DNA from: Methanomicrobiales archaeon
GTDB taxonomy: Archaea > Halobacteriota > Methanomicrobia > Methanomicrobiales > JACTUA01
Assembly (NCBI GenBank): GCA_028678555.1
Contig: JAJRDF010000040.1
Coordinates: forward strand, 1 to 9,323
Reading direction: 5' to 3'
Length of the DNA: 9,323 nt
Shown one piece after another: positions 1 through 5,458 of this stretch. Every line of letters starts with the position of its first letter. Position 1 is the stretch's first letter. The notes below the pieces were generated by a model that worked only from the letters and a program-made list of their open reading frames with translations, did not search any database and was not told the DNA's origin. Made by a program: the position numbers and the translations under genes.

Positions 1-181
1 CCAGGACCGGGAGGAGACCGGGATTCCGGCGGAGCGTGTCAATGGTAAGGTACCTCACGTCGTAGCGACGGTCGATCAGGAGACCGGCACAGGTCCGGAT
101 ATACGGCGAGAGGTACGGCGGGACCCCCAGGCACGCGGGCTCATCCACGTACCCGTCCAGGATCGCCGCGCTAGAGGTCAT
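1..181 (-). CDS. Probable B12-binding/radical SAM family protein, N-terminal fragment
   Basis: This open frame starts at ATG (181-179) and runs off the left edge after 60 codons. Translated from the minus strand it begins MTSSAAILDGYVDEPACLGV and continues with a segment that reads like the first beta-alpha units of a cobalamin-binding Rossmann domain (AGLLIDRRYDVRYLTIDTLR). From memory, the DGYVDEPACLGVPPY opening occurs in archaeal proteins that have an N-terminal B12-binding domain followed by a radical SAM domain. The CxxxCxxC cluster motif would lie outside this window, so the enzyme class cannot be confirmed. The start overlaps the mptE stop codon by 11 bp. No clear Shine-Dalgarno stands before it, which fits translational coupling within the mptE transcript. 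What reaction it performs is unknown; neighbourhood with a methanopterin enzyme is only suggestive. Confidence 0.6.
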   Translation of the reverse strand, partial: MTSSAAILDGYVDEPACLGVPPYLSPYIRTCAGLLIDRRYDVRYLTIDTLRRNPGLLPVL

Positions 182-800
182 GGCCGAGGAGGGCCAGGAG
201 CCGGCGGGCCCAGAGGAGCTTCTTCCGCTTTACCGGGTTCACCGACGGGTCGTCCAGGTCAAACCCAGCCAGGGTGACGGAGGAAGCCCCCAGGGCATGG
301 GCCAGGAAGACTGCCCGGTCACCGTCAGAGAAGCCGCCGAAGTTGTACACACGGCCCACGGGCCGGGCCTGGGTGGTACCCACCAGGGGGCCGGGGAGGC
401 GGGGCACCCACCACTCGATGAGGGGGATGTTGTCCCCGTGGGCATGGACCACGATGACGGTCCCCTTCCGGTTCATCTCGGTGAACTCCTCGGTGGCCCC
501 GTCCAGGTCGGTGGCAATAGCAGCCGGCCGGATCCCGTGCCGGTAGAGGCGCTCTGCCGCCCTGTCGGCAGCCACCACCACGCCCTCCAGGCGATCCAGC
601 TCCTCATCGAGAGCAGGGGCGTTCCCGCAGACGGTGACCGCCTTCCCCCGGATCCTCCTCCTCAGGAGCGGCAGGGAATTCCGGGGCAGGAGCCGGTCCA
701 GGACCCGGGCTGCCTCTTCATCGGCAGCCCGGTCGAACCCGAAGTCATTGAGGATCTGGAGGTAACAGGGTTCCCAGTCCTCAAACTTCGAAAATTTCAT
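171..800 (-). CDS. mptE: MptE, archaeal 6-hydroxymethyl-7,8-dihydropterin pyrophosphokinase
   Basis: A 209-residue protein. In archaea MptE transfers pyrophosphate from ATP to 6-hydroxymethyl-7,8-dihydropterin, an early step toward the pterin of tetrahydromethanopterin; it is unrelated to bacterial FolK. Visible signatures in order: VTVCGNAPALDEEL (55-68), a nucleotide-fold segment VVAADRAAERL with ATDLDG (75-101), VVHAHGDN (117-124), YNFGGFSDGDRAVFLAHALGA (152-172) and LAGFDL (177-182), followed by a basic tail KRKKLLWARRLL. This order is typical of the archaeal MptE/DUF115 family. The chosen ATG (800-798) gives MKFSKFEDWEPCY, the expected family N terminus; a longer frame up to 863 only adds residues that are a frame shadow of the DHH gene. 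The start lies 20 bp inside the end of the upstream DHH gene, with GGAG about 14 bases before it, so translation is probably coupled. It is cytosolic. The assignment is from motif recognition, not a search. Confidence 0.85.
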   Translation of the reverse strand: MKFSKFEDWEPCYLQILNDFGFDRAADEEAARVLDRLLPRNSLPLLRRRIRGKAVTVCGNAPALDEELDRLEGVVVAADRAAERLYRHGIRPAAIATDLDGATEEFTEMNRKGTVIVVHAHGDNIPLIEWWVPRLPGPLVGTTQARPVGRVYNFGGFSDGDRAVFLAHALGASSVTLAGFDLDDPSVNPVKRKKLLWARRLLALLGHDL

Positions 801-1890
801 GGTGCTCTTCTTTCTCCAGGCCCACGACCCGCATGAACTTGCGGAGGATGGGGTCCAGGACAAGGGTCAGGAGGTCCTCCTTTGTCTTGACGAGAGAGAA
901 GTAGGTGAGGGGGATGGTGGCGGCGGCCATGCTGGGGTGCCCGCCGGCATCCCCGATGTCCCCGAAGGCCTCCGAGAGCACGTTTCCGATATGGAGCCGG
1001 ATGTCCCGGTTCCGGGCCGATATGTAGATGGAGGAGTCCCCGATCCCGAAAACAAGAACGGTGTTCACTCCTTCCAGGTTGATGAGGAGATCGGCGGCCT
1101 GGGGGAGGGCATCCCGGTTCCGGACGAACCCGACCGAGGAGAAGAGGTAGCCGCTGCGGATCTTCCGGTTGCGGATGGCGGTGCCCAGCACGTCCAGCGT
1201 CTCCTGCGAGATGGCGGGGGAGGTGATCTTCTCCAGGAGTTCCTGGTCCGTGAGGGGAAGGAGGAATGCAGCGTTGGTCAGGTCCGCAGGGGTCACATTC
1301 CTGCGGAATCCCCGGGTATCAGCCTGGATCCCGTACAGGAGGGCGCTCGCCACCTTCTTGTTGACCGTGATTCCCAGCTCCTGCAGGTACTGGACCATGA
1401 TGGAGGCGGTGGCCCCGATATCATTGCGCACATCGACAAACTCGGCCTTCACCTGGGGAGATTCGCCGTTCTTGTGGTGGTCGATGACGATGTGGACGGC
1501 GGTATTCCGGGGAAGCTCGTTGTTGACCCCCGGCACCGAGGAGTCGACGAGGGCCAGGTAGGTGCATTCCGCGAGGACCTGGGGGGTGATCCGTTCCATG
1601 CTGATGTCCAGCAGGTTCACAAATGCCCGGTTCTCCTGGTGCCCGATGTTGCCGCCGTACAGGATCCGGCACTTCAGCCGCCCGGTGCCCGCATCGGCGG
1701 CGATGGCGGAGAGGGCCATGGCCGAGGAGATGGAGTCCGGGTCCGGGTTCGTATGGGTGACGATCCCGAGCGTGCCTTTCCATCCTGCCAGCAGGTCGCG
1801 GAGTTTCCGGGCCCGCTGCGGGGCCTGGAGCTCCTTAGGCGGGGCTTCTCCCGCTTCCTTCTTCTTCCGCTGGCGCACCGCTTCGGCCAT
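781..1890 (-). CDS. DHH/DHHA1 family phosphoesterase (NrnA/RecJ-like superfamily)
   Basis: A 369-residue soluble protein with the full set of DHH phosphoesterase motifs: THTNPDPDS (45-53; H46, D50 and D52 as metal ligands), LVDSS (114-118, D116), IDHHK (136-140), NDIGATASIM (156-165), QADTRGF (189-195), and the DHHA1 substrate-binding glycine/histidine motif DAGGHPSMAAATIP (314-327). Family members hydrolyse phosphodiester or phosphoanhydride bonds with two Mn2+ ions; nearest functional types are NrnA-like oligoribonuclease/pAp phosphatases and archaeal RecJ-like nucleases. Which substrate applies cannot be decided from sequence. The first 30 residues are charged and rich in Lys/Glu/Gln and lie outside the fold. 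The start ATG (1890-1888) is preceded in frame by codons with no ATG, and GGGGGAG lies about 18 bases upstream. It is the first gene of the DHH-mptE-radical SAM chain, under a TATA-like element at 1936-1943. Length is near normal for the family. Confidence 0.9.
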   Translation of the reverse strand: MAEAVRQRKKKEAGEAPPKELQAPQRARKLRDLLAGWKGTLGIVTHTNPDPDSISSAMALSAIAADAGTGRLKCRILYGGNIGHQENRAFVNLLDISMERITPQVLAECTYLALVDSSVPGVNNELPRNTAVHIVIDHHKNGESPQVKAEFVDVRNDIGATASIMVQYLQELGITVNKKVASALLYGIQADTRGFRRNVTPADLTNAAFLLPLTDQELLEKITSPAISQETLDVLGTAIRNRKIRSGYLFSSVGFVRNRDALPQAADLLINLEGVNTVLVFGIGDSSIYISARNRDIRLHIGNVLSEAFGDIGDAGGHPSMAAATIPLTYFSLVKTKEDLLTLVLDPILRKFMRVVGLEKEEHHEIFEV

Positions 1891-1935
1891 ATGTACATCA
1901 GATGGATGCTCCCCCGTAATAAGGGATTCCGTAAC

Positions 1936-1943
1936 TATTAATA
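1936..1943. promoter_or_regulatory. Palindromic TATA-box candidate shared by the DHH operon and tRNA-Lys
   Basis: The octamer TATTAATA is its own reverse complement. It lies in the 86-bp gap between the divergent DHH gene (start 1890, minus) and tRNA-Lys (start 1977, plus). Placing a transcription start about 25-27 bases from its centre gives roughly 1913-1915 for the DHH transcript (a leader of about 24 nt) and about 1966 for the tRNA precursor (a leader of about 10 nt). Both are sensible archaeal distances. Flanking BRE-like purine tracts are not obvious on either side, so the assignment rests on composition and spacing. Confidence 0.5.
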
Positions 1944-1976
1944 CCGGGGACCAACCAGAATCTTAGGTCATTTCAT

Positions 1977-2050
1977 GGGCCTGTAGCTTAGTCAGGTAGA
2001 GCGATGGACTCTTAATCCATAGGCCAGGGGTTCGAATCCCTTCAGGCCCG
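1977..2050 (+). tRNA. tRNA-Lys (anticodon CUU)
   Basis: A complete 74-nt cloverleaf can be drawn by hand. The acceptor stem GGGCCTG (1977-1983) pairs with CAGGCCC (2043-2049), followed by discriminator G2050. The D stem GCTT pairs with GAGC (1986-1989 with 1999-2002). The anticodon stem ATGGA/TCCAT (2004-2008 with 2016-2020) encloses loop CTCTTAA with anticodon CTT at 2011-2013, which reads AAG lysine codons. The T arm is AGGGG, TTCGAAT, CCCTT (2026-2042). No 3' CCA is encoded and no intron is present. The bases after it (CTTCCTTTGTTTT) do not extend the acceptor. I found no second copy of the tRNA 3' end in the window, so nothing suggests it is an occupied integration site. Confidence 0.97.
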
Positions 2051-2064
2051 CTTCCTTTGTTTTC
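2051..2064 (+). terminator. T-rich terminator candidate after tRNA-Lys
   Basis: Immediately after the tRNA the plus strand reads CTTCCTTTGTTTTC, with a TTTGTTTT run at 2056-2063. Short oligo-T tracts directly behind tRNA genes are the usual archaeal termination signal, and no stem-loop is needed. The assignment is from composition and position only. Confidence 0.5.
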
Positions 2065-2130
2065 GCTGATCACGATCCTTCAGTTGATTTCTTCGACTCT
2101 GATGACGCGGTCTTCTGTATTTGTTGATTA

Positions 2131-2168
2131 CTGGTGAGACGCTCACGGGGGCTCACCGCCCCCGCCGC
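2131..2168 (+). repeat. Solitary module-1 copy of a dispersed intergenic repeat
   Basis: These 38 bases match the reverse complement of 6537-6574 at 37 positions; the one difference is A2145 against C. The core folds as a 7-bp hairpin, CGGGGGC (2146-2152) with GCCCCCG (2158-2164), loop TCACC. The similarity ends at 2168: beyond it this copy reads CACCCACGC where the other copies continue with GTGGGCACCC. It lies about 100 bp before the second, composite copy in the same orientation, so module 1 occurs twice in a row here but module 2 only once. Confidence 0.85.
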
Positions 2169-2230
2169 CACCCACGCAGCAGGTTCGGTTGTATTCGTTC
2201 GATGAAAGTCGGAGCTATCGATCTGTAGGG

Positions 2231-2396
2231 TTCTACTGGGACGCTCTCGGGGGGCTCCGCCGAGGCTCCGCCCCCGCCGCGTGGGCACCCCCCGCCGGTT
2301 GATCGGGAACCGTTGCTCCATCAGGTTCTAGAGACCGTCCTGGCGGGATATCCTCATCAGGGGAAGGACCGGGAGGGGGCAGAGCCCCCTCCCGCA
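2231..2396 (+). repeat. Composite intergenic element, left copy (modules 1 and 2)
   Basis: This 166-bp stretch aligns from end to end with the reverse complement of 6424-6576. Module 1 (2231-2298) carries an inner core identical to the other copy over about 25 bases around GTGGGCACCCCC (2281-2292). A less conserved spacer begins GATCGGGAACC and is matched by ATTCCGGAACC in the partner. Module 2 (2339-2396) shares CTGGCG, ATCCTCATC, GGACCG and a strong hairpin ending CCCTCCCGCA. This copy contains a 9-base tandem duplication, GGCTCCGCC, at 2253-2261 and 2264-2272 that the right copy lacks. No open frame, transposase or clear target-site duplication is visible. A non-autonomous mobile element, a terminator-type element or a conserved RNA structure are all possible. 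Confidence 0.85.
2370..2394 (-). terminator. 11-bp GC hairpin downstream of the permease operon
   Basis: A perfect 11-bp stem joins 2370-2380 and 2384-2394 (CGGGAGGGGGC with GCCCCCTCCCG on either strand) around a 3-nt loop. It is the most stable structure in this gap and lies about 90 bases beyond the permease stop, inside module 2. No oligo-U tract follows on the minus strand, so it is not a textbook intrinsic terminator; it may instead stabilise the transcript 3' end or be a structural part of the repeat element. The equivalent hairpin in the right copy is at 6426-6450. Confidence 0.4.
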
Positions 2397-2460
2397 GGAT
2401 GTCCCCGAAACAGGCGGTTTCTGTCATGAGAAGAAACCACTGATCTCCCGTGCCCATCTC

Positions 2461-2489
2461 GGGATGGGGGAGAGAGATCCCCTCATCCC
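2461..2489 (-). terminator. Hairpin spanning the stop codon of the second permease
   Basis: On the plus strand GGGATGGGGGA (2461-2471) pairs with TCCCC (2478-2482) and CATCCC (2484-2489), leaving one bulged T at 2483 and a GAGAGA loop: 11 base pairs in all. The TGA stop of the permease (2485-2483) lies inside the stem. It is not followed by a T tract. A role in transcript 3'-end stability or termination is possible but not shown. Confidence 0.3.
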
Positions 2490-3565
2490 CCCAGCTGTGC
2501 CAGCCGGCCGATCCGTTCTGCGTACCGGTGGGTGACGTATCCGAGGACCATGGCCGCAACCCCGAGGACGGCGAGGGTCTCCGGGAGGGCCATGCCGGGC
2601 GCCCCGGTGGCAGCCCGGACGATCACGTTCAGGGGATTCCCCGGGACCGCCACCACGAAGAGGATCACGATCACGAGCGCCGTCGAGAAGATGAACTGGG
2701 CGGCGGTCCGCTCCCGGTAGTGGAGGGCGGTGAGGGCTGCGAGGAGGATCAGGATGAAGGATGCGATGGAGACGAGGATCAGGATGGGGAAGAGGTTCTG
2801 CACACGGATTCCGTTCACCGCCAGCAGGAGGAGCCATACCCCTGCCTGTATCGGCACCAGGAGCTCGCAGGCCAGGACCTTCCCCCACACCACATCCGGA
2901 AAGGAGACCGGCGTGGCGACAAGGGTCTCAAGGGTGTTGTGCTGGTACTCCTCGGTGATCAGGTCAATGATCAGCGAGGCGGCGATGATGGCCGGCATGA
3001 AGACGAGGAGCGGGACCAGGAGGCCGTACACGAACTCGTAGAACCCCTCGCTCCGCTGGGGGATCGGGAACTGGACCTCCCGGGGGGTTGCCGAAAGGCG
3101 GGGGCTCCGGACTTCCCGCAGCTGCTCCTCGTACTCGAGGAGCACCTCCTTGAGCTTCACCTGGACGACCGCAGTCTGGATGTCGTTCTGCAGGGTGTAG
3201 AGGGTCACCTGCACGGGGTTCTCCGCATCCGCTGCGGTCGGGGGCACGTAAATCACGGCGGCGAGCTTCCTCTCTTTCAGGGCAGCAAGGCCGGTGGAGA
3301 GATCCATCCGGTACACCGTGAAATCGGGTCGTTCCGCCAGCAGCCCGTCCAGCGTGGTGTTGGCGCCGTCGATGGCAATGCCGTACCGGACCTGGGTGGA
3401 GGTGGAGAGGGACGAGGGATCGTACATGGAGGTGAGGCCCACCATGAGGAACGACGAGAACATGGCCACGAAGAGCTGGAGGAGGATGGCGAGCAGGATC
3501 GTCTTCTCGTGGTTCAGGCCCAGGAACTCCTTTTTCGCAATGATCCCGATGTGGCGGGCGTTCAC
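2483..3565 (-). CDS. ABC-2 type transporter permease (NatB-like), second permease of the cassette
   Basis: A 360-residue membrane protein with the ABC-2 exporter layout: a short cytosolic N terminus (ARHIGIIAKKEFLGL), TM1 at about 22-44, a large extracytoplasmic domain at about 45-178, then five more hydrophobic spans (about 179-203, 228-250, 257-281, 289-309, 329-347) and a short basic tail. The loop ITEEYQHNTLETLVATPVS (203-221) is the family's coupling segment that contacts the ATPase. I chose the GTG start at 3565-3563 because it overlaps the upstream permease stop as GTGA and has GGGGTGG about 7 bases before it; a longer frame to 3859 only reads the upstream gene out of frame. It likely forms a heterodimeric channel with the upstream permease and works with the ATPase at 5459-6346 to export an unknown substrate, or extrude ions as NatAB does. 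Confidence 0.85.
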   Translation of the reverse strand: MNARHIGIIAKKEFLGLNHEKTILLAILLQLFVAMFSSFLMVGLTSMYDPSSLSTSTQVRYGIAIDGANTTLDGLLAERPDFTVYRMDLSTGLAALKERKLAAVIYVPPTAADAENPVQVTLYTLQNDIQTAVVQVKLKEVLLEYEEQLREVRSPRLSATPREVQFPIPQRSEGFYEFVYGLLVPLLVFMPAIIAASLIIDLITEEYQHNTLETLVATPVSFPDVVWGKVLACELLVPIQAGVWLLLLAVNGIRVQNLFPILILVSIASFILILLAALTALHYRERTAAQFIFSTALVIVILFVVAVPGNPLNVIVRAATGAPGMALPETLAVLGVAAMVLGYVTHRYAERIGRLAQLGG

Positions 3566-5379
3566 CGCATCCACCCCAGGATAAAGTACAGGTTGTACAG
3601 GCTGTGGACCACGGTCGCAGCGAGGAGGCCCGTGAGGTACCACCGTTTCCCGCCTGTTCGCAGGACAAGCCCTGTCACAAAGACACAGGCAGTGTGGAGG
3701 AGAAGCGGCATCCAGAGGAGGAGGATCCCCTGCTGCAGGAAGAGGATGGACCCGAAGACAGACTCGGTGACCTGCGTGAGCATCACGAGGAGGAAGAGCT
3801 TCTCGCCCAGAAGGAACCCGATGCCCGTGGCCGCCGAGGCCAGGACCAGGGTCTTCCACCCGGGCCGGGCGTCCCCTTCAAAGAAGAGGGTGTAGATACC
3901 GATGGACTTGGCGAACTCCTCGATGAAGGCGGCAGTCCCGATGAGCAGCAGCAGGGACCAGGGCATGGGCAGGTTGAAGAAGAGGACGAGGGCCATCATC
4001 TGGGCCATGAAGATGAACGGGATCAGGAGGATGTTCAGGAGGACCAGCGAACGGTACGGGTGATCCCGGGAGAGGCTCGCCGCGATGAACTCCCGCACCC
4101 GGGGGAAGAAGTCCAGCTCGTTGAAGAGCCGCTCGGCATTGAAGTTCACAGCCCCTACGAGGAAGAGAACAGCGGAGGTCAGGTAGAAGAGCGCCGTCGA
4201 GTACAGGTACTGTCCTGCCGTGATGGTCTCGCCCTGGAGCTGGAGGACGATGAGGGTCAGCGGTGAGATCAGGGAGATCACGTGGACCTGGGCGAAGATG
4301 GAGGGGAAGAAGAGGTAGGTGGTGGCGACGGTGGAGAAGAAGATGGAGATGAAGGAGAGCTCCTTGAAGGACCGGGAGACCATCCCGATGAGGAGGGCGA
4401 AGGCGAGGAAGAAGAGGATCACCGGGAGGAGGGGGAGGAGCACGGAGAGGGGAGCCCCTGCTGCGAGGATCACCGCGGTGGAGACAGCGAGCATCCCCAG
4501 CAGGTAGGGGAGCATCTTCCCGAGGATGATCACGGACGGGGCCACGGGGGTGGAGAGAAGGATCTCCCCCTTCCGCTCGATCCGCTCCTGCATGACGGAC
4601 ATCATGAAGAACTGCGAGGTGAAGTAGAGCGGGAAGATGAAGGCGAAGACAAAGATGATGGAGTCGAAGGGGAGGGGGGGCGAGAGCTGCGACGGTGTCC
4701 GGAACGTGCTGTACTCCGGTTCATCCGAGAGGAGACTGGTGTACCGGGCGATCTGGTCCGGTGTCCCCGCATCCCGCTCCAGACCTTCCCGGAGCACCTC
4801 CTCCGCGACCGGGAGGTCCGGTGCCGGGGGAGCCACGGCCTCCACCGGTCCCTCGGGCACGGGAGGCTCGCCCGACCGCTGCCAGACGGAGAGGTACTGG
4901 CCGCTCTGGGTGGCATCAAAGGAGAGCTCGCTCTTCACAGGCTCGAGCTCGATCCAGAGAGGGTAGGCGGCAAACAGATCATCTGCCCGGGTATAGACCG
5001 ACGCGACGTACTGGTCATAGTCCCGTTCCAGGGACTTCGCCGCCGCCCTGCCCCGCTCGGTCAGGGGACGGAGCACCCGTCCCTCAACGATCACCAGGTC
5101 GTAGGATCCCCGGTTGTCCTCAAGAGTGCTGCTGTCGGCGGTATACACCCGGAACCGGGTATCCCCGCCCAGGATGACCGCGAGGGAGGGATCATCGATC
5201 CCCACGGAGTAGATCCCGTCCTGGAGGTGCATGCCGCTCTGGGCGGTGTAGCCGGTGGCCAGGAGGAGCAGCACGAAGAGAACCACGGAGAGGGGCAGGA
5301 CATTCCTCCCCAGGGTGGTGAAGGAGCGTTTCACCTCCCAGCGGGCAACGGTGAGGACGGAGGCCAGGGTTCCCTGCAT
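3562..5379 (-). CDS. ABC-2 permease fused to a C-terminal PrsW-type intramembrane protease domain
   Basis: A 605-residue two-part protein. Residues 1-412 form an ABC-2 permease: cytosolic start, TM1 (about 26-46), an extracytoplasmic domain (about 47-238) with a Pro/Glu-rich stretch near 171-194, then TM2 (239-262), the coupling loop QERIERKGEILLSTPVA (264-280) and further spans to about 412. After a soluble linker, residues 446-605 are a second set of membrane helices carrying PrsW signatures: FIEEFAK (485-491, E487, E488, K491), GIGFLLGEK (519-527, E526), HTACVFVTG (562-570, H562) and HSLYNLY (592-598, H592, N596). PrsW proteins are membrane-embedded peptidases, best known for cleaving anti-sigma factors. 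At this length it is far larger than a normal ABC-2 permease. The start ATG (5379-5377) has a weak AGGGAT before it. The stop overlaps the next permease by 4 bp. Fusions of ABC-2 permeases with the related CPBP protease fold are known in bacteria. Confidence 0.85.
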   Translation of the reverse strand: MQGTLASVLTVARWEVKRSFTTLGRNVLPLSVVLFVLLLLATGYTAQSGMHLQDGIYSVGIDDPSLAVILGGDTRFRVYTADSSTLEDNRGSYDLVIVEGRVLRPLTERGRAAAKSLERDYDQYVASVYTRADDLFAAYPLWIELEPVKSELSFDATQSGQYLSVWQRSGEPPVPEGPVEAVAPPAPDLPVAEEVLREGLERDAGTPDQIARYTSLLSDEPEYSTFRTPSQLSPPLPFDSIIFVFAFIFPLYFTSQFFMMSVMQERIERKGEILLSTPVAPSVIILGKMLPYLLGMLAVSTAVILAAGAPLSVLLPLLPVILFFLAFALLIGMVSRSFKELSFISIFFSTVATTYLFFPSIFAQVHVISLISPLTLIVLQLQGETITAGQYLYSTALFYLTSAVLFLVGAVNFNAERLFNELDFFPRVREFIAASLSRDHPYRSLVLLNILLIPFIFMAQMMALVLFFNLPMPWSLLLLIGTAAFIEEFAKSIGIYTLFFEGDARPGWKTLVLASAATGIGFLLGEKLFLLVMLTQVTESVFGSILFLQQGILLLWMPLLLHTACVFVTGLVLRTGGKRWYLTGLLAATVVHSLYNLYFILGWMR

Positions 5380-5458
5380 ATCCCTATCTGCCCCCGTTTT
5401 CCCCTGCGATCAAGTAAGAATCTATTTCCCTTTAATCGGAGAAATAGGTACTGTTTCC
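5380..5458. promoter_or_regulatory. Divergent promoter region between permease operon and ABC ATPase
   Basis: This 79-bp gap separates the two divergent start codons. Its middle (5411-5450) is clearly more AT-rich than everything around it. On the plus strand TCTATTTCC (5421-5429), preceded by the purine run AAGTAAGAA, is a TATA/BRE candidate that would start transcription about 10 bases before the ATPase ATG. On the minus strand ATTAAA (5436-5431) could serve the permeases with a leader of about 30 bases. Neither is a strong consensus match. The arrangement would let one regulator control all three genes together. Confidence 0.45.

Larger units (their letters stand above)
2065..2482. other. 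Gene-free intergenic region, rich in repeats and hairpins
   Basis: About 418 bp lie between the tRNA terminator and the permease stop codon. I find no credible gene here: the short minus-strand frames run through G/C-homopolymeric repeat sequence, give low-complexity Pro/Arg/Gly peptides and lack a convincing ribosome binding site. The region contains a lone repeat module (2131-2168), a composite element (2231-2396), an imperfect hairpin pairing GGTTTCT (2416-2422) with AGAAACC (2432-2438), and a larger hairpin at 2461-2489. The two flanking units, tRNA-Lys and the permease operon, converge on it. The stretch 2065-2130 and the spacer 2169-2230 are less GC-rich and show nothing I can name. Confidence 0.7.

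Noticed and set aside
801..863. Upstream extension of mptE
   Set aside because: The extra 21 residues overlap the DHH coding sequence and are Ser/Trp-rich with no family similarity; ATG at 800 gives the expected N terminus.
799..1941. Long plus-strand open frame opposite the DHH gene (380 codons)
   Set aside because: It lies fully antisense to a gene with intact catalytic motifs. Its product is low-complexity Gly/Asp/Glu/Val-rich, as expected from the reverse complement of GC-rich codons with biased third positions.
1977..2050. tRNA-Lys as an integration site for a mobile element covering 2051-6576
   Set aside because: I could not find a second copy of the tRNA 3' end anywhere in the window, and no integrase gene is present.
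2094..2135. TCTGATGACG resembling the C box of a C/D guide RNA
   Set aside because: No convincing D box or D'/C' pair follows at the right distance, and the purine expected before UGAUGA is absent.
2346..2366. CTGATGAGG on the minus strand resembling a hammerhead ribozyme core
   Set aside because: After the possible short stem (GGATATCC) there is no GAAA core, and the right element copy reads CCGATGAGG, which breaks the required CUGAUGA. The conserved bases are better explained as part of module 2.
2070..2559. Short minus-strand frames of 83 and 108 codons in the intergenic region
   Set aside because: They run through the hairpin repeats, have no ribosome binding site of note and encode Pro/Arg/Ser-rich peptides without recognisable features.
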